Shown: positions 8,800 to 17,416 of the stretch, piece by piece
Position numbering within the stretch: the first letter of the stretch is position 1
Layout: every line of letters begins with the position of its first letter
From: Marinihelvus fidelis
Lineage (GTDB): Bacteria > Pseudomonadota > Gammaproteobacteria > Xanthomonadales > SZUA-36
Assembly: GCF_008725655.1 (NCBI RefSeq)
Contig: NZ_VYXP01000003.1
Location: 62,001 to 126,000 of the forward strand
Direction: 5' to 3'
Length of the DNA stretch: 64,000 nucleotides
Notes under the pieces: model-generated
Seen by the model: only the letters and a program-made list of their open reading frames with translations
Databases searched by the model: none
Told to the model about the DNA's origin: nothing
Translations under genes and position numbers: made by a program

Positions 8800-9747
8800 A
8801 TGACACTGTCGATTCTCGGCTACCTGCTGGCCGGGCTGGTGCTGCTTGTTGCCGGCGGCGAGGGCGTCGTGCGCGGCGCGGCCGCGCTGGGCATGCGCCT
8901 GGGCCTGTCATCGCTGGCCACCGGCCTGACCATCGTCGCCTTCGGCACCAGTGCACCGGAACTGGTGGTCAATATCGAGGCGGCCACGCTGGGCGAAGGC
9001 GGCCTGGCCGTGGGCAACGTGGTCGGCTCCAATATTGCCAACATCGGCCTGGTGCTTGGTGTGGCCGTGCTGGTGCGGCCGATGGGCCTGGATGTCCGCG
9101 CTGTTCGCAACGATATCTACGTCATGCTGGGTGTTTCCGCGCTGGCCTGGTTCTTCCTGGTCAACGGCAACATCGGCCAGGCCGAGGGTGGCATCCTGGC
9201 GCTCGGCATCATCATCTATGTCTGGGTCAACGTACTGGCCGCCAGGCGCGAAACCGAACCCGCCCAGGCCAGCTTCGAAGGCGCGATTCATGGCCGCGAC
9301 CGGCCGGTCTGGCTGGACCTGCTGATGCTGGGCATCGGCCTGGTCGCCCTGCTCGCGGGCGGTCGTCTTTTCGTCCACGGCGCACTCGACCTGTCCGGCA
9401 ACATCGGCCTGTCGCCCACCGTGATCGGCCTGACCGTGGTCGCCGTCGGCACCTGCCTGCCCGAGCTGGCCACCACCGCCATCGCCGCCTGGCGCGGCTA
9501 TGGCGACATGGCCATTGGCAACGTCGTCGGCTCAAACATTTTCAACGTCCTGTCGGTCCTGGGTATTACCGCGCTGATCCACCCGCTGGAGCGCGGCGAC
9601 GTGAACCTGGTGGACCTGCTGGTGTTCCTGCTCTCCGGCGCCGTGCTGCTGCGGCTGATCGTTACCGGCTCACGGCTGGCGCGCTGGGAAGGCGCGGTGC
9701 TGCTGGCCGGATTCTGTATTTACACGGGCTGGCGCGTCACCGCCTGA
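8800..9747 (+). CDS. yrbG: Calcium/sodium antiporter, CaCA family (YrbG-like)
   Basis: Inner-membrane exchanger that probably moves Ca2+ against Na+ (possibly with K+). The 315-residue protein is two inverted repeats of about five membrane segments each. The paired alpha motifs are GTSAPELVV with GNVVGSNIANIG in the first half, and GTCLPELATT with GNVVGSNIFNVL in the second. These contain the ion-binding Glu residues. A good Shine-Dalgarno (aagGGGGg) precedes the ATG. A strong terminator follows about 230 bases downstream. Substrate is inferred from the family only. Confidence 0.9.
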   Translation: MTLSILGYLLAGLVLLVAGGEGVVRGAAALGMRLGLSSLATGLTIVAFGTSAPELVVNIEAATLGEGGLAVGNVVGSNIANIGLVLGVAVLVRPMGLDVRAVRNDIYVMLGVSALAWFFLVNGNIGQAEGGILALGIIIYVWVNVLAARRETEPAQASFEGAIHGRDRPVWLDLLMLGIGLVALLAGGRLFVHGALDLSGNIGLSPTVIGLTVVAVGTCLPELATTAIAAWRGYGDMAIGNVVGSNIFNVLSVLGITALIHPLERGDVNLVDLLVFLLSGAVLLRLIVTGSRLARWEGAVLLAGFCIYTGWRVTA

Positions 9748-9922
9748 CACTCCCCTTCGGTCAAACGACTGTCCTAATTGCGCAAGCGCACTCCCGTGCA
9801 CGGGCGTAACCTTCGTTTCGTAATTCGGCGACGGGGTGAGTGGAACGGCTGCCGGGAGTCGAAGCAGGTGCGTGTGCCCGTCGCGGACTCCTCCTTTGGC
9901 GCGCATCGGCGCCCCGGCAAAA

Positions 9923-9970
9923 CCACCAGTGTGTGCGTGTGTGTGTGTGAGCCTTAATACTGACTGGTGG
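9923..9970 (+). repeat. Inverted repeat around a TG-dinucleotide run in the yrbG 3' region
   Basis: CCACCAGT at 9923-9930 is exactly complementary to ACTGGTGG at 9963-9970. The 32-base loop is mostly a TG run (about 9929-9949, one interruption). It stands just upstream of the terminator hairpin, so the yrbG transcript would end in two stacked hairpins. The rest of the gap 9748-9922 shows no convincing gene. Confidence 0.6.
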
Positions 9971-9977
9971 ATCTTCA

Positions 9978-10012
9978 GCCCTGGCACCCTCCCCCGGTGC
10001 CAGGGCTTTTTT
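9978..10012 (+). terminator. Rho-independent terminator after yrbG
   Basis: An 11-bp perfect stem GCCCTGGCACC / GGTGCCAGGGC with a 7-base loop, followed directly by six T. The T-run is on the plus strand, so it ends the yrbG transcript. It abuts the stop codon of the convergent cytochrome c gene. Confidence 0.92.
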
Positions 10013-10890
10013 CATGGTGAACGCCAGAACACGTCCCCTGGCACCGGCTCGGCCGGCAGGCTCGACAGGAACGCATAGAGGTCGTCCAGTTCCTGCTCGT
10101 TGAAATGGGCGAAGCGGTCACGCGCGATCATCGCCATCAGCGGGTGTGTTTCCCGCCCACCCAAGGCAACCCCTTCACGCATCAGGGTCCGAAAATCGGG
10201 CTCCAGGTACCCCGCGACGATGGCCAGGTCCGGCGGCCCGATGCCGCGCGATTGCGAACCACGCACATCCAGGCCGTGGCATTCATTGCACGTGGTCATG
10301 GCGAGATACTCACCACGCCTCAACTGCTCGTCTGCCAGCCCTTCTCGCAGTGGCGGAACAGCATCGGCCCAGGCGGCCATGTGCTTTTCCTCGCCAGTGG
10401 CCAGCCACCAGCGCGCGCGCCAGCCCAGTCGCGGAGCCGGCAATGCCGACTCGACCACTGGCGCTGAACGCAGGAAGGCAAACATGGCCACCAGGTCATC
10501 ATCCCGCAGGTGAACCCAGTTGTAGGACGGCATCGACCACAGCGCACGACCGTCGCTGCCAACGCCATGACGGATCACCGCCTCGAACGTCGCCAGGTCA
10601 TGTTGCCTGGCCCACTGCGCCAGGTTCGGCGGCACGGCCCGAGCCACCCAGTCCCACTCATCGTCGAACACCTGCCCTTGCAACTGCTGGCCATGGCAGC
10701 CGAAGCAGCCGCGTGTACGGGCCACGTGCCGGCCATGTTCAAGGGCGGCGGCGCCAGAAGGAACCATATGCTTGAACGCTGCCGGGGTCTGGACGTCCCT
10801 GAGGGCACGCTCACTCAGCACATAGACCGCAGCTAAAACCATTGCCACCAGCGCGACAATCGTGACAGCAACACCAGGCAGCGTTTTCAT
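10012..10890 (-). CDS. Diheme c-type cytochrome, membrane-anchored or exported
   Basis: A 292-residue protein from the ATG at 10890, with an N-terminal hydrophobic segment (residues 8-25) that is a signal peptide or anchor. Two heme c sites are CFGCH (62-66) and CNECH (201-205). Candidate axial methionines lie in SMPSYNW (119-125) and near HPLMAMI. The two cytochrome domains are joined by a linker with a Trp-rich stretch. It resembles cytochrome c subunits that hand electrons to periplasmic dehydrogenases or terminal oxidases, but no partner gene is adjacent. An in-frame ATG at 10920 is possible. Confidence 0.85.
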   Translation of the reverse strand: MKTLPGVAVTIVALVAMVLAAVYVLSERALRDVQTPAAFKHMVPSGAAALEHGRHVARTRGCFGCHGQQLQGQVFDDEWDWVARAVPPNLAQWARQHDLATFEAVIRHGVGSDGRALWSMPSYNWVHLRDDDLVAMFAFLRSAPVVESALPAPRLGWRARWWLATGEEKHMAAWADAVPPLREGLADEQLRRGEYLAMTTCNECHGLDVRGSQSRGIGPPDLAIVAGYLEPDFRTLMREGVALGGRETHPLMAMIARDRFAHFNEQELDDLYAFLSSLPAEPVPGDVFWRSP

Positions 10891-10950
10891 GGTCTCCCCC
10901 ACACCATCCAGGCCAGGCAAGGGCGGCGTGGCCAGCCGCGCCGCCCTCTG

Positions 10951-11370
10951 TCAGTCTAGCGCACGCAGCACGTTTTCGAGCCCACGCCGGTCGGCCGGGT
11001 CGATACGCGACAGCACCTGTGCCGCGACCTCTGCAAACGTGCCGTCAGACTCTTCGAACACGCGCCGCCCCGATTCGGTCAATGACACCAGGCTGACCCG
11101 CGCGTCACGCGCGGAAGACGCTTTCGCCACCAGGCCGATTTTCTCCATCGGGTTCAGCAACCGCGTGACGCCCGACGCCGTCAGCCCCACCCGCTCGGCC
11201 AGGTCAATCCGGCGCAGCCGATTGTCAGTGGCGTCATGCAACTGGCGCAGGACCAGGTACTCGGAAAGCCCGACACCATGGATGGACAGCGCCACCCCCA
11301 ACTGCTTCTGGATCTTGCCGACGGCGCGGTCCAGCCGGACCACCAGGTCGCGATCATCATGAGCTTTCAC
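10951..11370 (-). CDS. MarR-family transcriptional regulator
   Basis: A 139-residue winged-helix protein. Residues about 30-100 form the MarR DNA-binding domain, with VGLTASGVTRLLNPMEKIGL as the recognition helix and the following ARDARVSLVSLTESGRRV as the wing. I chose the GTG at 11370 because AAGGAGT (11377-11383) stands six bases before it; a longer reading to 11442 would run through the promoter. Ligand and targets are unknown. It may control itself and the neighbouring cytochrome gene, since a palindrome overlaps its own promoter. Confidence 0.88.
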   Translation of the reverse strand: MKAHDDRDLVVRLDRAVGKIQKQLGVALSIHGVGLSEYLVLRQLHDATDNRLRRIDLAERVGLTASGVTRLLNPMEKIGLVAKASSARDARVSLVSLTESGRRVFEESDGTFAEVAAQVLSRIDPADRRGLENVLRALD

Positions 11371-11400
11371 TTGCGTACTCCTTAATAATTCATTGATGCC

Positions 11401-11432
11401 GCAATTATATAATGCATTGCTTGCGCACTCAA
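11401..11432 (-). promoter_or_regulatory. marR-family gene promoter with overlapping palindrome
   Basis: Reading the minus strand, TTGAGT (11427-11432), 17 bases, then a perfect TATAAT (11404-11409). The interrupted palindrome GCAAT-N10-ATTGC covers 11401-11420, across the -10 box and part of the spacer. This is where an autorepressing MarR protein would bind. Promoter elements are seen directly; the operator role is inferred. Confidence 0.7.
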
Positions 11433-11465
11433 GTTTCTGCAAACACTCAGATCGGCGTACAACTG

Positions 11466-11972
11466 CTAGTCAGCACTGTCCTCGCCTTCCCAGTAGTCCC
11501 GGCCTTCCGATTTCCGCCCGATGTACTCAAATCGTCGTTCAAACCCCAGTGATTTTCGGCTGGCGACCAGGAATTTTCCCGAATCCGGGTACTCACAGAC
11601 ATCCGTATCCGACCGGGAAGAGATCGCCAGGTACCGCAGGGTCGTATCACCGGTATTGGTTAACTTGTGCGCATAGGCCGGACCGCCCCGGGGTGCACCG
11701 AGAACATCGCCAGCGGCAACCGCGTAGCGCGTATCGCCAAAGCGATAAGTGCCGCTGCCTTCCAGGATCACGAACATTTCATCCTCGACATGATGGACAT
11801 GAAACGGACACGCCGCCTTACCCGGGGGCACTTCGCAATAACTCGCGCCGAGTTGAGTCAACCGTAGCGCCTCACTCACGCCCGCATCGCTTGAAGCGTA
11901 ATGCGCACCCTGGCTGAACGGCTCCAGGTCGAGGTCGCCCATGCTGACGACCGGCTTAAACCCTTTTGACAT
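11466..11972 (-). CDS. Cupin-domain protein
   Basis: A 168-residue single-cupin protein. The metal-site motif 1 is seen as PFHVHHVEDEMFVILEGSG (about residues 56-74) and motif 2 in the GDVLGAPRGGPAYAHKLTN region (about 88-106), giving His and Glu ligands for one metal ion. The C-terminus has a charged tail. Such proteins are often assigned to sugar or small-molecule binding; no substrate can be named. It starts 16 bases after the VOC gene, so the two are probably cotranscribed. Confidence 0.82.
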   Translation of the reverse strand: MSKGFKPVVSMGDLDLEPFSQGAHYASSDAGVSEALRLTQLGASYCEVPPGKAACPFHVHHVEDEMFVILEGSGTYRFGDTRYAVAAGDVLGAPRGGPAYAHKLTNTGDTTLRYLAISSRSDTDVCEYPDSGKFLVASRKSLGFERRFEYIGRKSEGRDYWEGEDSAD

Positions 11973-11987
11973 GGCTCCCCCGCTTCC

Positions 11988-12365
11988 TTATTTCAGTGAG
12001 TGCAAACCGAAAATGGTGCCCTCGGTATCGATGGCCAGGGAGATAAACCCGTATTCACCAATGGAGAACTTGGTCTTCTCAACCTTGCCACCGGCTGCCG
12101 CCACGCGGGATTCTTCAATGGCACAGTCTTCGCAGGAAAAATAGACCAGGACGCTGTTGTTACCCACCGGGAACCCCTCCATTTTGACCAGCGCGCCGCC
12201 TGCGCCGTAGCGCTCCATGTCTGATGGAAACGCCATCATCAGGATGCCTGGGTCATTGGGGTCACCCAGGGCCTCCAGTTTGACGCCCAGGACTGTTTCG
12301 TAAAACCCCCGCGCCCGATCCATGTCAGACACGTAAATCTCAAACCAACCTACTGGATTACCCAT
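11988..12365 (-). CDS. VOC-superfamily (glyoxalase/bleomycin-resistance-like) protein
   Basis: A 125-residue protein with two beta-alpha-beta-beta-beta halves: WFEIYVSDMDRARGFYETVL at the N-terminus and the NNSVLVYFSCEDCAIEESRV segment in the second half. It belongs to the PhnB/VOC class (often COG3324-like) that binds a metal and a small substrate. Start ATG at 12365 is preceded by GGAGCG in the transcript sense. Substrate is unknown. It lies just upstream of the cupin gene on the same strand. Confidence 0.85.
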   Translation of the reverse strand: MGNPVGWFEIYVSDMDRARGFYETVLGVKLEALGDPNDPGILMMAFPSDMERYGAGGALVKMEGFPVGNNSVLVYFSCEDCAIEESRVAAAGGKVEKTKFSIGEYGFISLAIDTEGTIFGLHSLK

Positions 12366-12424
12366 CGTCAATCGCTCCTGTGTGAACGGTAAATGGTGTT
12401 TGCTGACGGTGTTCAATTCCCAGT

Positions 12425-13657
12425 TTAGTCCCGGGCCTGCCCGGAATCCAAAATGCCGGAATCCAAAAGGCTTGTGCGCTGGCCGAGCACCGCGGACCCA
12501 CCCTCCCAGGCCAGCGCGATCTCGTTGGCCTGCATGGCCGCCAGCGCCGCGTGGATGCCGTCTTCGGTCAGCGCAGGCGCTTCGCCGTTGATCGCCGTCA
12601 GTACCAGGCCCGGCGCCAGGCCCGCACGGGCGGCGGGCGACCCTTCCCATACCATGGCCACGGATACCGCATCGTCGAAAGCCAGGGTGAAGCCGAACGC
12701 GGCATGGGCGAACGGCTTGCCGGCATACTCATGGAACCACGCCGAACCGCCCGTGGCGTCCAGCGTGATGATGAAATGCTCGAGCCAGCGCGCCCCCAGC
12801 AGGCTGGGTGACCGTTCGCGCCGGATGGCTTCCACCCGGGCGGGCGCCAGGCCTGCCAACGAAAACGTCGGCATCTCACCCATCCATTGCTCGGCATCCG
12901 GCGCCTGGCCGCCCAGCGATGCGCCGGGTGAGCCGTAACCCTGAATTTCCCGCCCGATACCGCCGGCCTTCGCCGCGCCTTCCAGGTCAGGCGGAGAAAT
13001 GGCGAAATAACCGGGCGAGCCGGTGTCGAGCATGGCCTTGCTGCGCGCCTGCTCGGCAAAACGCACGTCGAAGATCGGCGCATGCGGATAGCCAAAATCA
13101 TGCAATGGCGTTTTCCGCGACGTGTCCACGTGCGGCAGGTTTTCCGCCTGCGCGTCGAACCGGAGCACACCGCTGCGCAGGTCGAACTGCCACCCCCCAA
13201 GCGCCAGCAATTCCGAGCCGAGCACCCCGTCCCCGACAATGGCGCGCGTGGCGGCATTGTCTGCAAACGGAGCCACGAACATCGGCACCCGCGTGAAACC
13301 CACCCCACCCACGCGGATGTCCGCCTGGACGATGCGACTGCGGATCACCGTGCCGTGCGCGTCCGTGCCCTGGCTTTCGCCCACCACCGGCAGCCCCAGC
13401 GCGTCGACCAGCGCCGAATCGATCATCGAAGGGGAACCGGTATCGACCACGAAACGAACCGTCTGTCCGCCGATCTCCACGTCCGCATAGAGCTTGGTGG
13501 CGATGACCTGCAACGGCACCTCGAATGCCGCAGGCCCTTCAGCCAGGCGCGGACCTTCAGTGACCCAGCGCGGCGGCCCATTCTCCGGCTGCGCCATCGC
13601 GGCCGAAGAAAACAGGACCAACAAGCCAACCATCATTCGCCAGCATGGTGCGTTCAT
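12425..13657 (-). CDS. Exported retropepsin-like aspartyl protease with C-terminal PDZ domain
   Basis: A 410-residue protein with a signal peptide (residues 1-22, ending AMA). Two aspartyl protease motifs are visible, VVDTGSPSMID (70-80) and AMLDTGSPGYF (208-218), so both lobes of a pepsin-type active site are on one chain. A PDZ domain covers about 321-390 (FGFTLAFDDAVSVAMVW, with SPAARAGLAPGLVLTAING). The extreme C-terminus is a variable tail. The arrangement suggests a periplasmic or cell-surface protease with regulated access. Substrates are unknown and no partner gene is adjacent. Confidence 0.85.
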   Translation of the reverse strand: MNAPCWRMMVGLLVLFSSAAMAQPENGPPRWVTEGPRLAEGPAAFEVPLQVIATKLYADVEIGGQTVRFVVDTGSPSMIDSALVDALGLPVVGESQGTDAHGTVIRSRIVQADIRVGGVGFTRVPMFVAPFADNAATRAIVGDGVLGSELLALGGWQFDLRSGVLRFDAQAENLPHVDTSRKTPLHDFGYPHAPIFDVRFAEQARSKAMLDTGSPGYFAISPPDLEGAAKAGGIGREIQGYGSPGASLGGQAPDAEQWMGEMPTFSLAGLAPARVEAIRRERSPSLLGARWLEHFIITLDATGGSAWFHEYAGKPFAHAAFGFTLAFDDAVSVAMVWEGSPAARAGLAPGLVLTAINGEAPALTEDGIHAALAAMQANEIALAWEGGSAVLGQRTSLLDSGILDSGQARD

Positions 13658-13800
13658 GATTCATCCCGAGTGAGCCTGGTGGGGCAAGCATAGAACACCC
13701 GTGTGTCATTCGTGCATGCCAGGGCCGTTTATGGCCGGCACGGCAATCCCATGGGCCACACAATCACCCCATCATGAACAACGACGGTTGGACCAACGGA

Positions 13801-14565
13801 ATGAATACACTGGAAAACAGGGTGGCGATTGTCACCGGCGCCAGCAGTGGCATCGGCCGCGCCACGGCGCTGGCGTTTGCGCGCGAAGGTGCCGCAGTGG
13901 TGGTTTCGGCCCGCCGGCAGCCCGAACTGGACCAACTGGCCGAGGAGATCAAGCACTCGGGCGGCCGCGCCGTCGCCGTGGCGGGTGACATCTGCGAGGA
14001 TTCGACGGCCAGGGCACTGGTGGAGACCGCGGAATCGCGGTTCGGCGGGCTCGACATCGCCTTCAACAACGCCGGCACCATGGGTGAAATGGGCCCCACA
14101 ACCGATATCTCGCTGGCCGGCTGGCAGCGCACGCTGGATATCAACCTGACCAGCGCGTTCCTGTGCGCGCGTTACCAGCTGCCTGCCCTGCTCAGGCGCG
14201 GCACGGGCTCACTGATCTTTACCTCGACATTCGTCGGCCACACCGTGGGCTTTCCCGGTGTTGCGGCCTATGCCGCCAGCAAGGCCGGCCTCACCGGGCT
14301 GGTGAAGGCCCTGGCGGCGGAATTCGGCCCCCAGGGCATCCGCGTCAACGCGCTGCTACCCGGCGGTACCGACACCCCAATGGCCGCTGAAATGAATGAC
14401 ACGCCGGAAGCGCTGGCACAGGTCGCCAACCTGCACGCGCTGAAACGTATCGCCCGCCCCGAGGAACTGGCCGAAGCGGCGCTGTTCCTGGCCTCACCCG
14501 CCGCATCGTTCATGACCGGGAGTGCGATGCTGGTCGATGGCGGCGTCTCGATCAACCGCACCTAG
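13801..14565 (+). CDS. Short-chain dehydrogenase/reductase (classical SDR)
   Basis: A 254-residue NAD(P)-dependent oxidoreductase. The Rossmann motif TGASSGIG is at 12-19, NNAG follows, the catalytic Tyr and Lys are in YAASKAG, and the C-terminal GSAMLVDGGVSI closes the cofactor site. An arginine after a serine in VVSARRQPEL favours NADPH. I chose ATG 13801; an in-frame ATG at 13774 adds nine residues without a better ribosome site. The substrate cannot be read from sequence. It is a single-gene unit converging on ycaQ. Confidence 0.88.
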   Translation: MNTLENRVAIVTGASSGIGRATALAFAREGAAVVVSARRQPELDQLAEEIKHSGGRAVAVAGDICEDSTARALVETAESRFGGLDIAFNNAGTMGEMGPTTDISLAGWQRTLDINLTSAFLCARYQLPALLRRGTGSLIFTSTFVGHTVGFPGVAAYAASKAGLTGLVKALAAEFGPQGIRVNALLPGGTDTPMAAEMNDTPEALAQVANLHALKRIARPEELAEAALFLASPAASFMTGSAMLVDGGVSINRT

Positions 14566-14573
14566 GGCCGCTT

Positions 14574-15797
14574 TCAGAACCGCTGCCGCAGCGCACTGGC
14601 AACCCGCTGCGCCGCCTCCACCGGCTCGACCCGCCCCACCGAAACCGTGTCGCACCCCTGGAAGGCCATGAACGCCTCCAGCGCCTCGCAGAACGCCGCC
14701 ATCAGCGCTTCGTCATCGACACCCTGCGGTTCGAAGTGCAGGGTCCTGATCTCCAGCCGCCGCGCCTTGCGATGGACCTTGCAGTCCATGCGGCCGACAA
14801 AGCGGTCGCGGTACAATAGCGGCAACGAGAAATAGCCATATCGGCGCCGGCCCTCGGGCAGGTAGCATTCGAGCTGGTACTGGAAGCCGAATAGCGCCTC
14901 CAGCCGCTCCCGCTGGATCACGCCATGGTCGAACGGCGACAGGATGGAGAGCCGCTGGGCGGCGCGCGGCATGGGGCGCTGCAGCAGGCCGGCCTGGCAC
15001 AGGAACACGGTGCCGTCGACGCGCACCTGCTCAAGCTCGCCGGCCGCCAGGCGCGCGTCAACCAGCGCCTTTACCGCCGCCCGCAGGGGCGCGCCCTTGC
15101 GCAGGTAGGTCACTCCCTTCAGGGTGACGAAGGCGTGGGAGCGTAGCTGTTGGTCGAGCAGGTAAGCGGCCTGCTCCTCAAGGCTGGGCATCGAGCAGTC
15201 AACGTCGGCTGGCAACACCCGCTCGGCCAGGTCATAGGTCTTCTGGAAGCCCTCGCGGTCGCTGACCATCAGGTCGCCGCGCATGTACAACTGCTCCAGG
15301 GCCTTCTTGGCCGGCTTCCAATCCCACCAGCCTTCGCGCCGGGTGGACGGATTGTCCAGGTCGCGCGATTTCAGCGGGCCTTCGCTACGAACCCGCGCCA
15401 GCAGCTCGTTCATCAGCTTCGTGTCAGGGTTGCGGTTCCAGTGCACCTGGCCGCGGTTGATGGCGTCCTTGTACGGCAGGGAATACCGGAAGTCACTCAT
15501 CGGCAGGAACGCCGCCGCGTGTGACCAGTACTCGAAAATCTCGCGGCGATGCAGCAGGCGGTCAATCATCGAGGGCTCGAAGCCCGGCACGCGAGAATGC
15601 AGCACGTGATGATGCGCCCGTTCGACCACGGAGATCGAGTCGATCTGCACGTAGCCCAGGTGCCCAAACGCCTTGGCAGTGCCCCCGAGCCCGCGCCCGA
15701 ACGGCTGCCGGTGCAGCAAACCCAGCGCGGCCAGGGCGTGCCGGCGGACCGCCCGTCGATCCCTCTGGCGCGTGATATCGATGACCGCCGACGTCAT
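14574..15797 (-). CDS. ycaQ: YcaQ/AlkX-type winged-helix DNA glycosylase
   Basis: A 407-residue member of the HTH_42 family. Known members unhook DNA interstrand crosslinks and remove alkylated bases. Three winged-helix domains in tandem are expected. The catalytic Q-x-D element is visible in YVQIDSISVVERAHH, and the LSPFDHGVIQRERLEALFGF segment is the conserved C-terminal core. The ATG at 15797 overlaps the upstream DUF3052 stop by ATGA, so both are likely on one mRNA. Function is inferred from the Escherichia coli homologue. Confidence 0.87.
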   Translation of the reverse strand: MTSAVIDITRQRDRRAVRRHALAALGLLHRQPFGRGLGGTAKAFGHLGYVQIDSISVVERAHHHVLHSRVPGFEPSMIDRLLHRREIFEYWSHAAAFLPMSDFRYSLPYKDAINRGQVHWNRNPDTKLMNELLARVRSEGPLKSRDLDNPSTRREGWWDWKPAKKALEQLYMRGDLMVSDREGFQKTYDLAERVLPADVDCSMPSLEEQAAYLLDQQLRSHAFVTLKGVTYLRKGAPLRAAVKALVDARLAAGELEQVRVDGTVFLCQAGLLQRPMPRAAQRLSILSPFDHGVIQRERLEALFGFQYQLECYLPEGRRRYGYFSLPLLYRDRFVGRMDCKVHRKARRLEIRTLHFEPQGVDDEALMAAFCEALEAFMAFQGCDTVSVGRVEPVEAAQRVASALRQRF

Positions 15798-16213
15798 TGG
15801 CGATGGCTCTTGCGGACCACCAGCTTCAACGCCGACCAGGTCTCATCCACGGCACACACCTTGATGTCGACCAGCGTCATCGGCAACGCGACCTCCCGGA
15901 TCACGTCCTCGGTAACTTGCGAGGCCACACCGGATGACTTCTTCGGCCATGACACCCAGATGGCGCCGTCCTGCGGGATCTCGCCCAGCCCCTGCCGCAG
16001 CAAACGCCGCAGCCGGGCCCGCGAAGTGGTGAACAGGTGAAAGATATCCACCGGCGCGCGCAGCCGGGAAGACACGACGGCGCCTTCCGGCAACGGGGCC
16101 AGCAGTCCGGGGAAATGCGCCGGCGCACCGAGCACCTTCACCCGAGAACCCGCCTTGATGCCCAGCTTGGTCGCCAGTGGCGTGCCGGAGTAGCCTGCCC
16201 CCTGTGAACTCAT
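15794..16213 (-). CDS. DUF3052 family protein
   Basis: A 139-residue protein of the DUF3052 type. Characteristic segments are GYSGTPLATKLGIKAGSRV near the N-terminus and the DGAIWVSWPKKSSG motif (about residues 83-96), followed by TEDVIREVALPMTLVDIKVCAVDETWSALK. No biochemical role is established for the family. It overlaps ycaQ by 4 bases and sits 12 bases after the methyltransferase gene, so the three are probably one transcript. Confidence 0.85.
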   Translation of the reverse strand: MSSQGAGYSGTPLATKLGIKAGSRVKVLGAPAHFPGLLAPLPEGAVVSSRLRAPVDIFHLFTTSRARLRRLLRQGLGEIPQDGAIWVSWPKKSSGVASQVTEDVIREVALPMTLVDIKVCAVDETWSALKLVVRKSHRQ

Positions 16214-16225
16214 TCGGGGCTCATT

Positions 16226-17014
16226 TCAGGCCACTTTACGCCCGCGAATGCTGTAGACCATCGGCACATCATGCCCCCTGTGTTCGAGATAGAACCGCCC
16301 GGGCTCGCGTTCCACCAGGCCATCAAAACAGTCATAGGGGCTGTAGGGAAATTCATTGACACACTCTACACCGATACCCGCGCCAACCAGCGCGTTGATC
16401 ACGCTGGACACGGGGTGGGCCCAGGTCGCCAGAGGTGCGACAACATCGGCGCCGTTCTCCGTGTACGAGCCCTCTTCCTCGATGTCGGGCTCCGGCCGTG
16501 TGAAGTAGGCGTACCCCGCCAGCAGGTCATGAATGGGGTGGAACTCGACCATGTAGAACGTACCGTCCACGGCCAGGTTGCGCGCCACCACCTGCGCCCA
16601 GCGCGCCAGGTCCGGCAACCAGCAGATGGCGCCATAGGACGTGAACACGGTGTCGAACGCGCCGGGGGCATCGGCCTGGTAGCCATAGACATCAGCACAG
16701 ATGAACTGCGCCTCGACCCCGGCAAGAACGGCCAACTCACGGGCCTTGCCAATCGCCACCGGCGAAATGTCCACGCCGGTGCAAACCGCGCCCATCCGCG
16801 CCCAGGACAGCGTGTCCAGGCCGAAATGACACTGCAGGTGCAACAGCCGCCGCCCCGCCACGTCCGGCATCTCGGCCAGCTCGATCTCGCGCAGCGACGT
16901 GCGCCCCGCCAGGAAACCATCGACATCGTAGAATCGGGAGCCGAAGTGAGCCTCCGCCCGCCGGTCCCAGCCGGCGCGGTTCATTTCGAAATAGCGTTGC
17001 TCAGACTTCGACAT
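16226..17014 (-). CDS. SAM-dependent class I methyltransferase
   Basis: A 262-residue protein with a Rossmann-type SAM fold. Motif I is seen as LLHLQCHFGLDTLSWARMGA, then TGVDISPVAIGKAREL, and the post-I acidic residue and motif II region near FDTVFTSYGAICWLPDL. The start ATG at 17014 gives the common N-terminus MSKSEQRYFEMNR; longer readings lack a ribosome site and cross the DUF1428 gene end. The methyl acceptor is unknown. It precedes DUF3052 and ycaQ. Confidence 0.87.
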   Translation of the reverse strand: MSKSEQRYFEMNRAGWDRRAEAHFGSRFYDVDGFLAGRTSLREIELAEMPDVAGRRLLHLQCHFGLDTLSWARMGAVCTGVDISPVAIGKARELAVLAGVEAQFICADVYGYQADAPGAFDTVFTSYGAICWLPDLARWAQVVARNLAVDGTFYMVEFHPIHDLLAGYAYFTRPEPDIEEEGSYTENGADVVAPLATWAHPVSSVINALVGAGIGVECVNEFPYSPYDCFDGLVEREPGRFYLEHRGHDVPMVYSIRGRKVA

Positions 17015-17025
17015 GCCCGCTGGGC

Positions 17026-17382
17026 CTAACGCGCCACGATGTTGGAGAAACCGCCGTAGATCATGCGCTTGCCATCGAACGGCATCTTGCTGATGTCCCA
17101 ATCCTGCATGCGGGGGTCTTCCATCACAGCCTTGTTGCCCGCATCCCGGGCTTCCCGCGACGGCCAGGTGATCCAGGAAAACACCACTACCTCGCCAGGC
17201 TCACATTTCACCGCCATCGGCAGCGAGGTCAACTCGCCATCGGGCACGTCATCCGCCCAGTTCTCCACCACGGACAACGCGCCATGGTCCTTAAACACGA
17301 CAGCCGATTCTTCAGCCAGCCGGATGTACTCGGCCTTGTTTTCAATCGGAACTGCAAGCACGTAACCGTCTACATATGCCAT
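17026..17382 (-). CDS. DUF1428 (YbaA-like) protein
   Basis: A 118-residue dimeric alpha/beta-barrel-like protein of the DUF1428 family. The N-terminus YVDGYVLAVPIENKAEY, the VVFSWITWPSREARDAGN centre and the FDGKRMIYGGF C-terminus are the family hallmarks. Function is unknown; E. coli ybaA is the best known relative. It lies 11 bases upstream of the methyltransferase gene on the same strand. Confidence 0.9.
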   Translation of the reverse strand: MAYVDGYVLAVPIENKAEYIRLAEESAVVFKDHGALSVVENWADDVPDGELTSLPMAVKCEPGEVVVFSWITWPSREARDAGNKAVMEDPRMQDWDISKMPFDGKRMIYGGFSNIVAR

Positions 17383-17416
17383 GGTTGAACCTCGTCTACG
17401 TTTTAGCCCTGCTCAC

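Noticed and set aside
9748-9922. Riboswitch in the yrbG 3' stretch
   Set aside because: No known riboswitch core was found, and it lies after, not before, a gene.
9761-10015. An 84-residue minus-strand frame between yrbG and the cytochrome gene
   Set aside because: It runs through the terminator and TG repeat (giving a HTHTRTH run), has no ribosome site and no homologue that I recognise.
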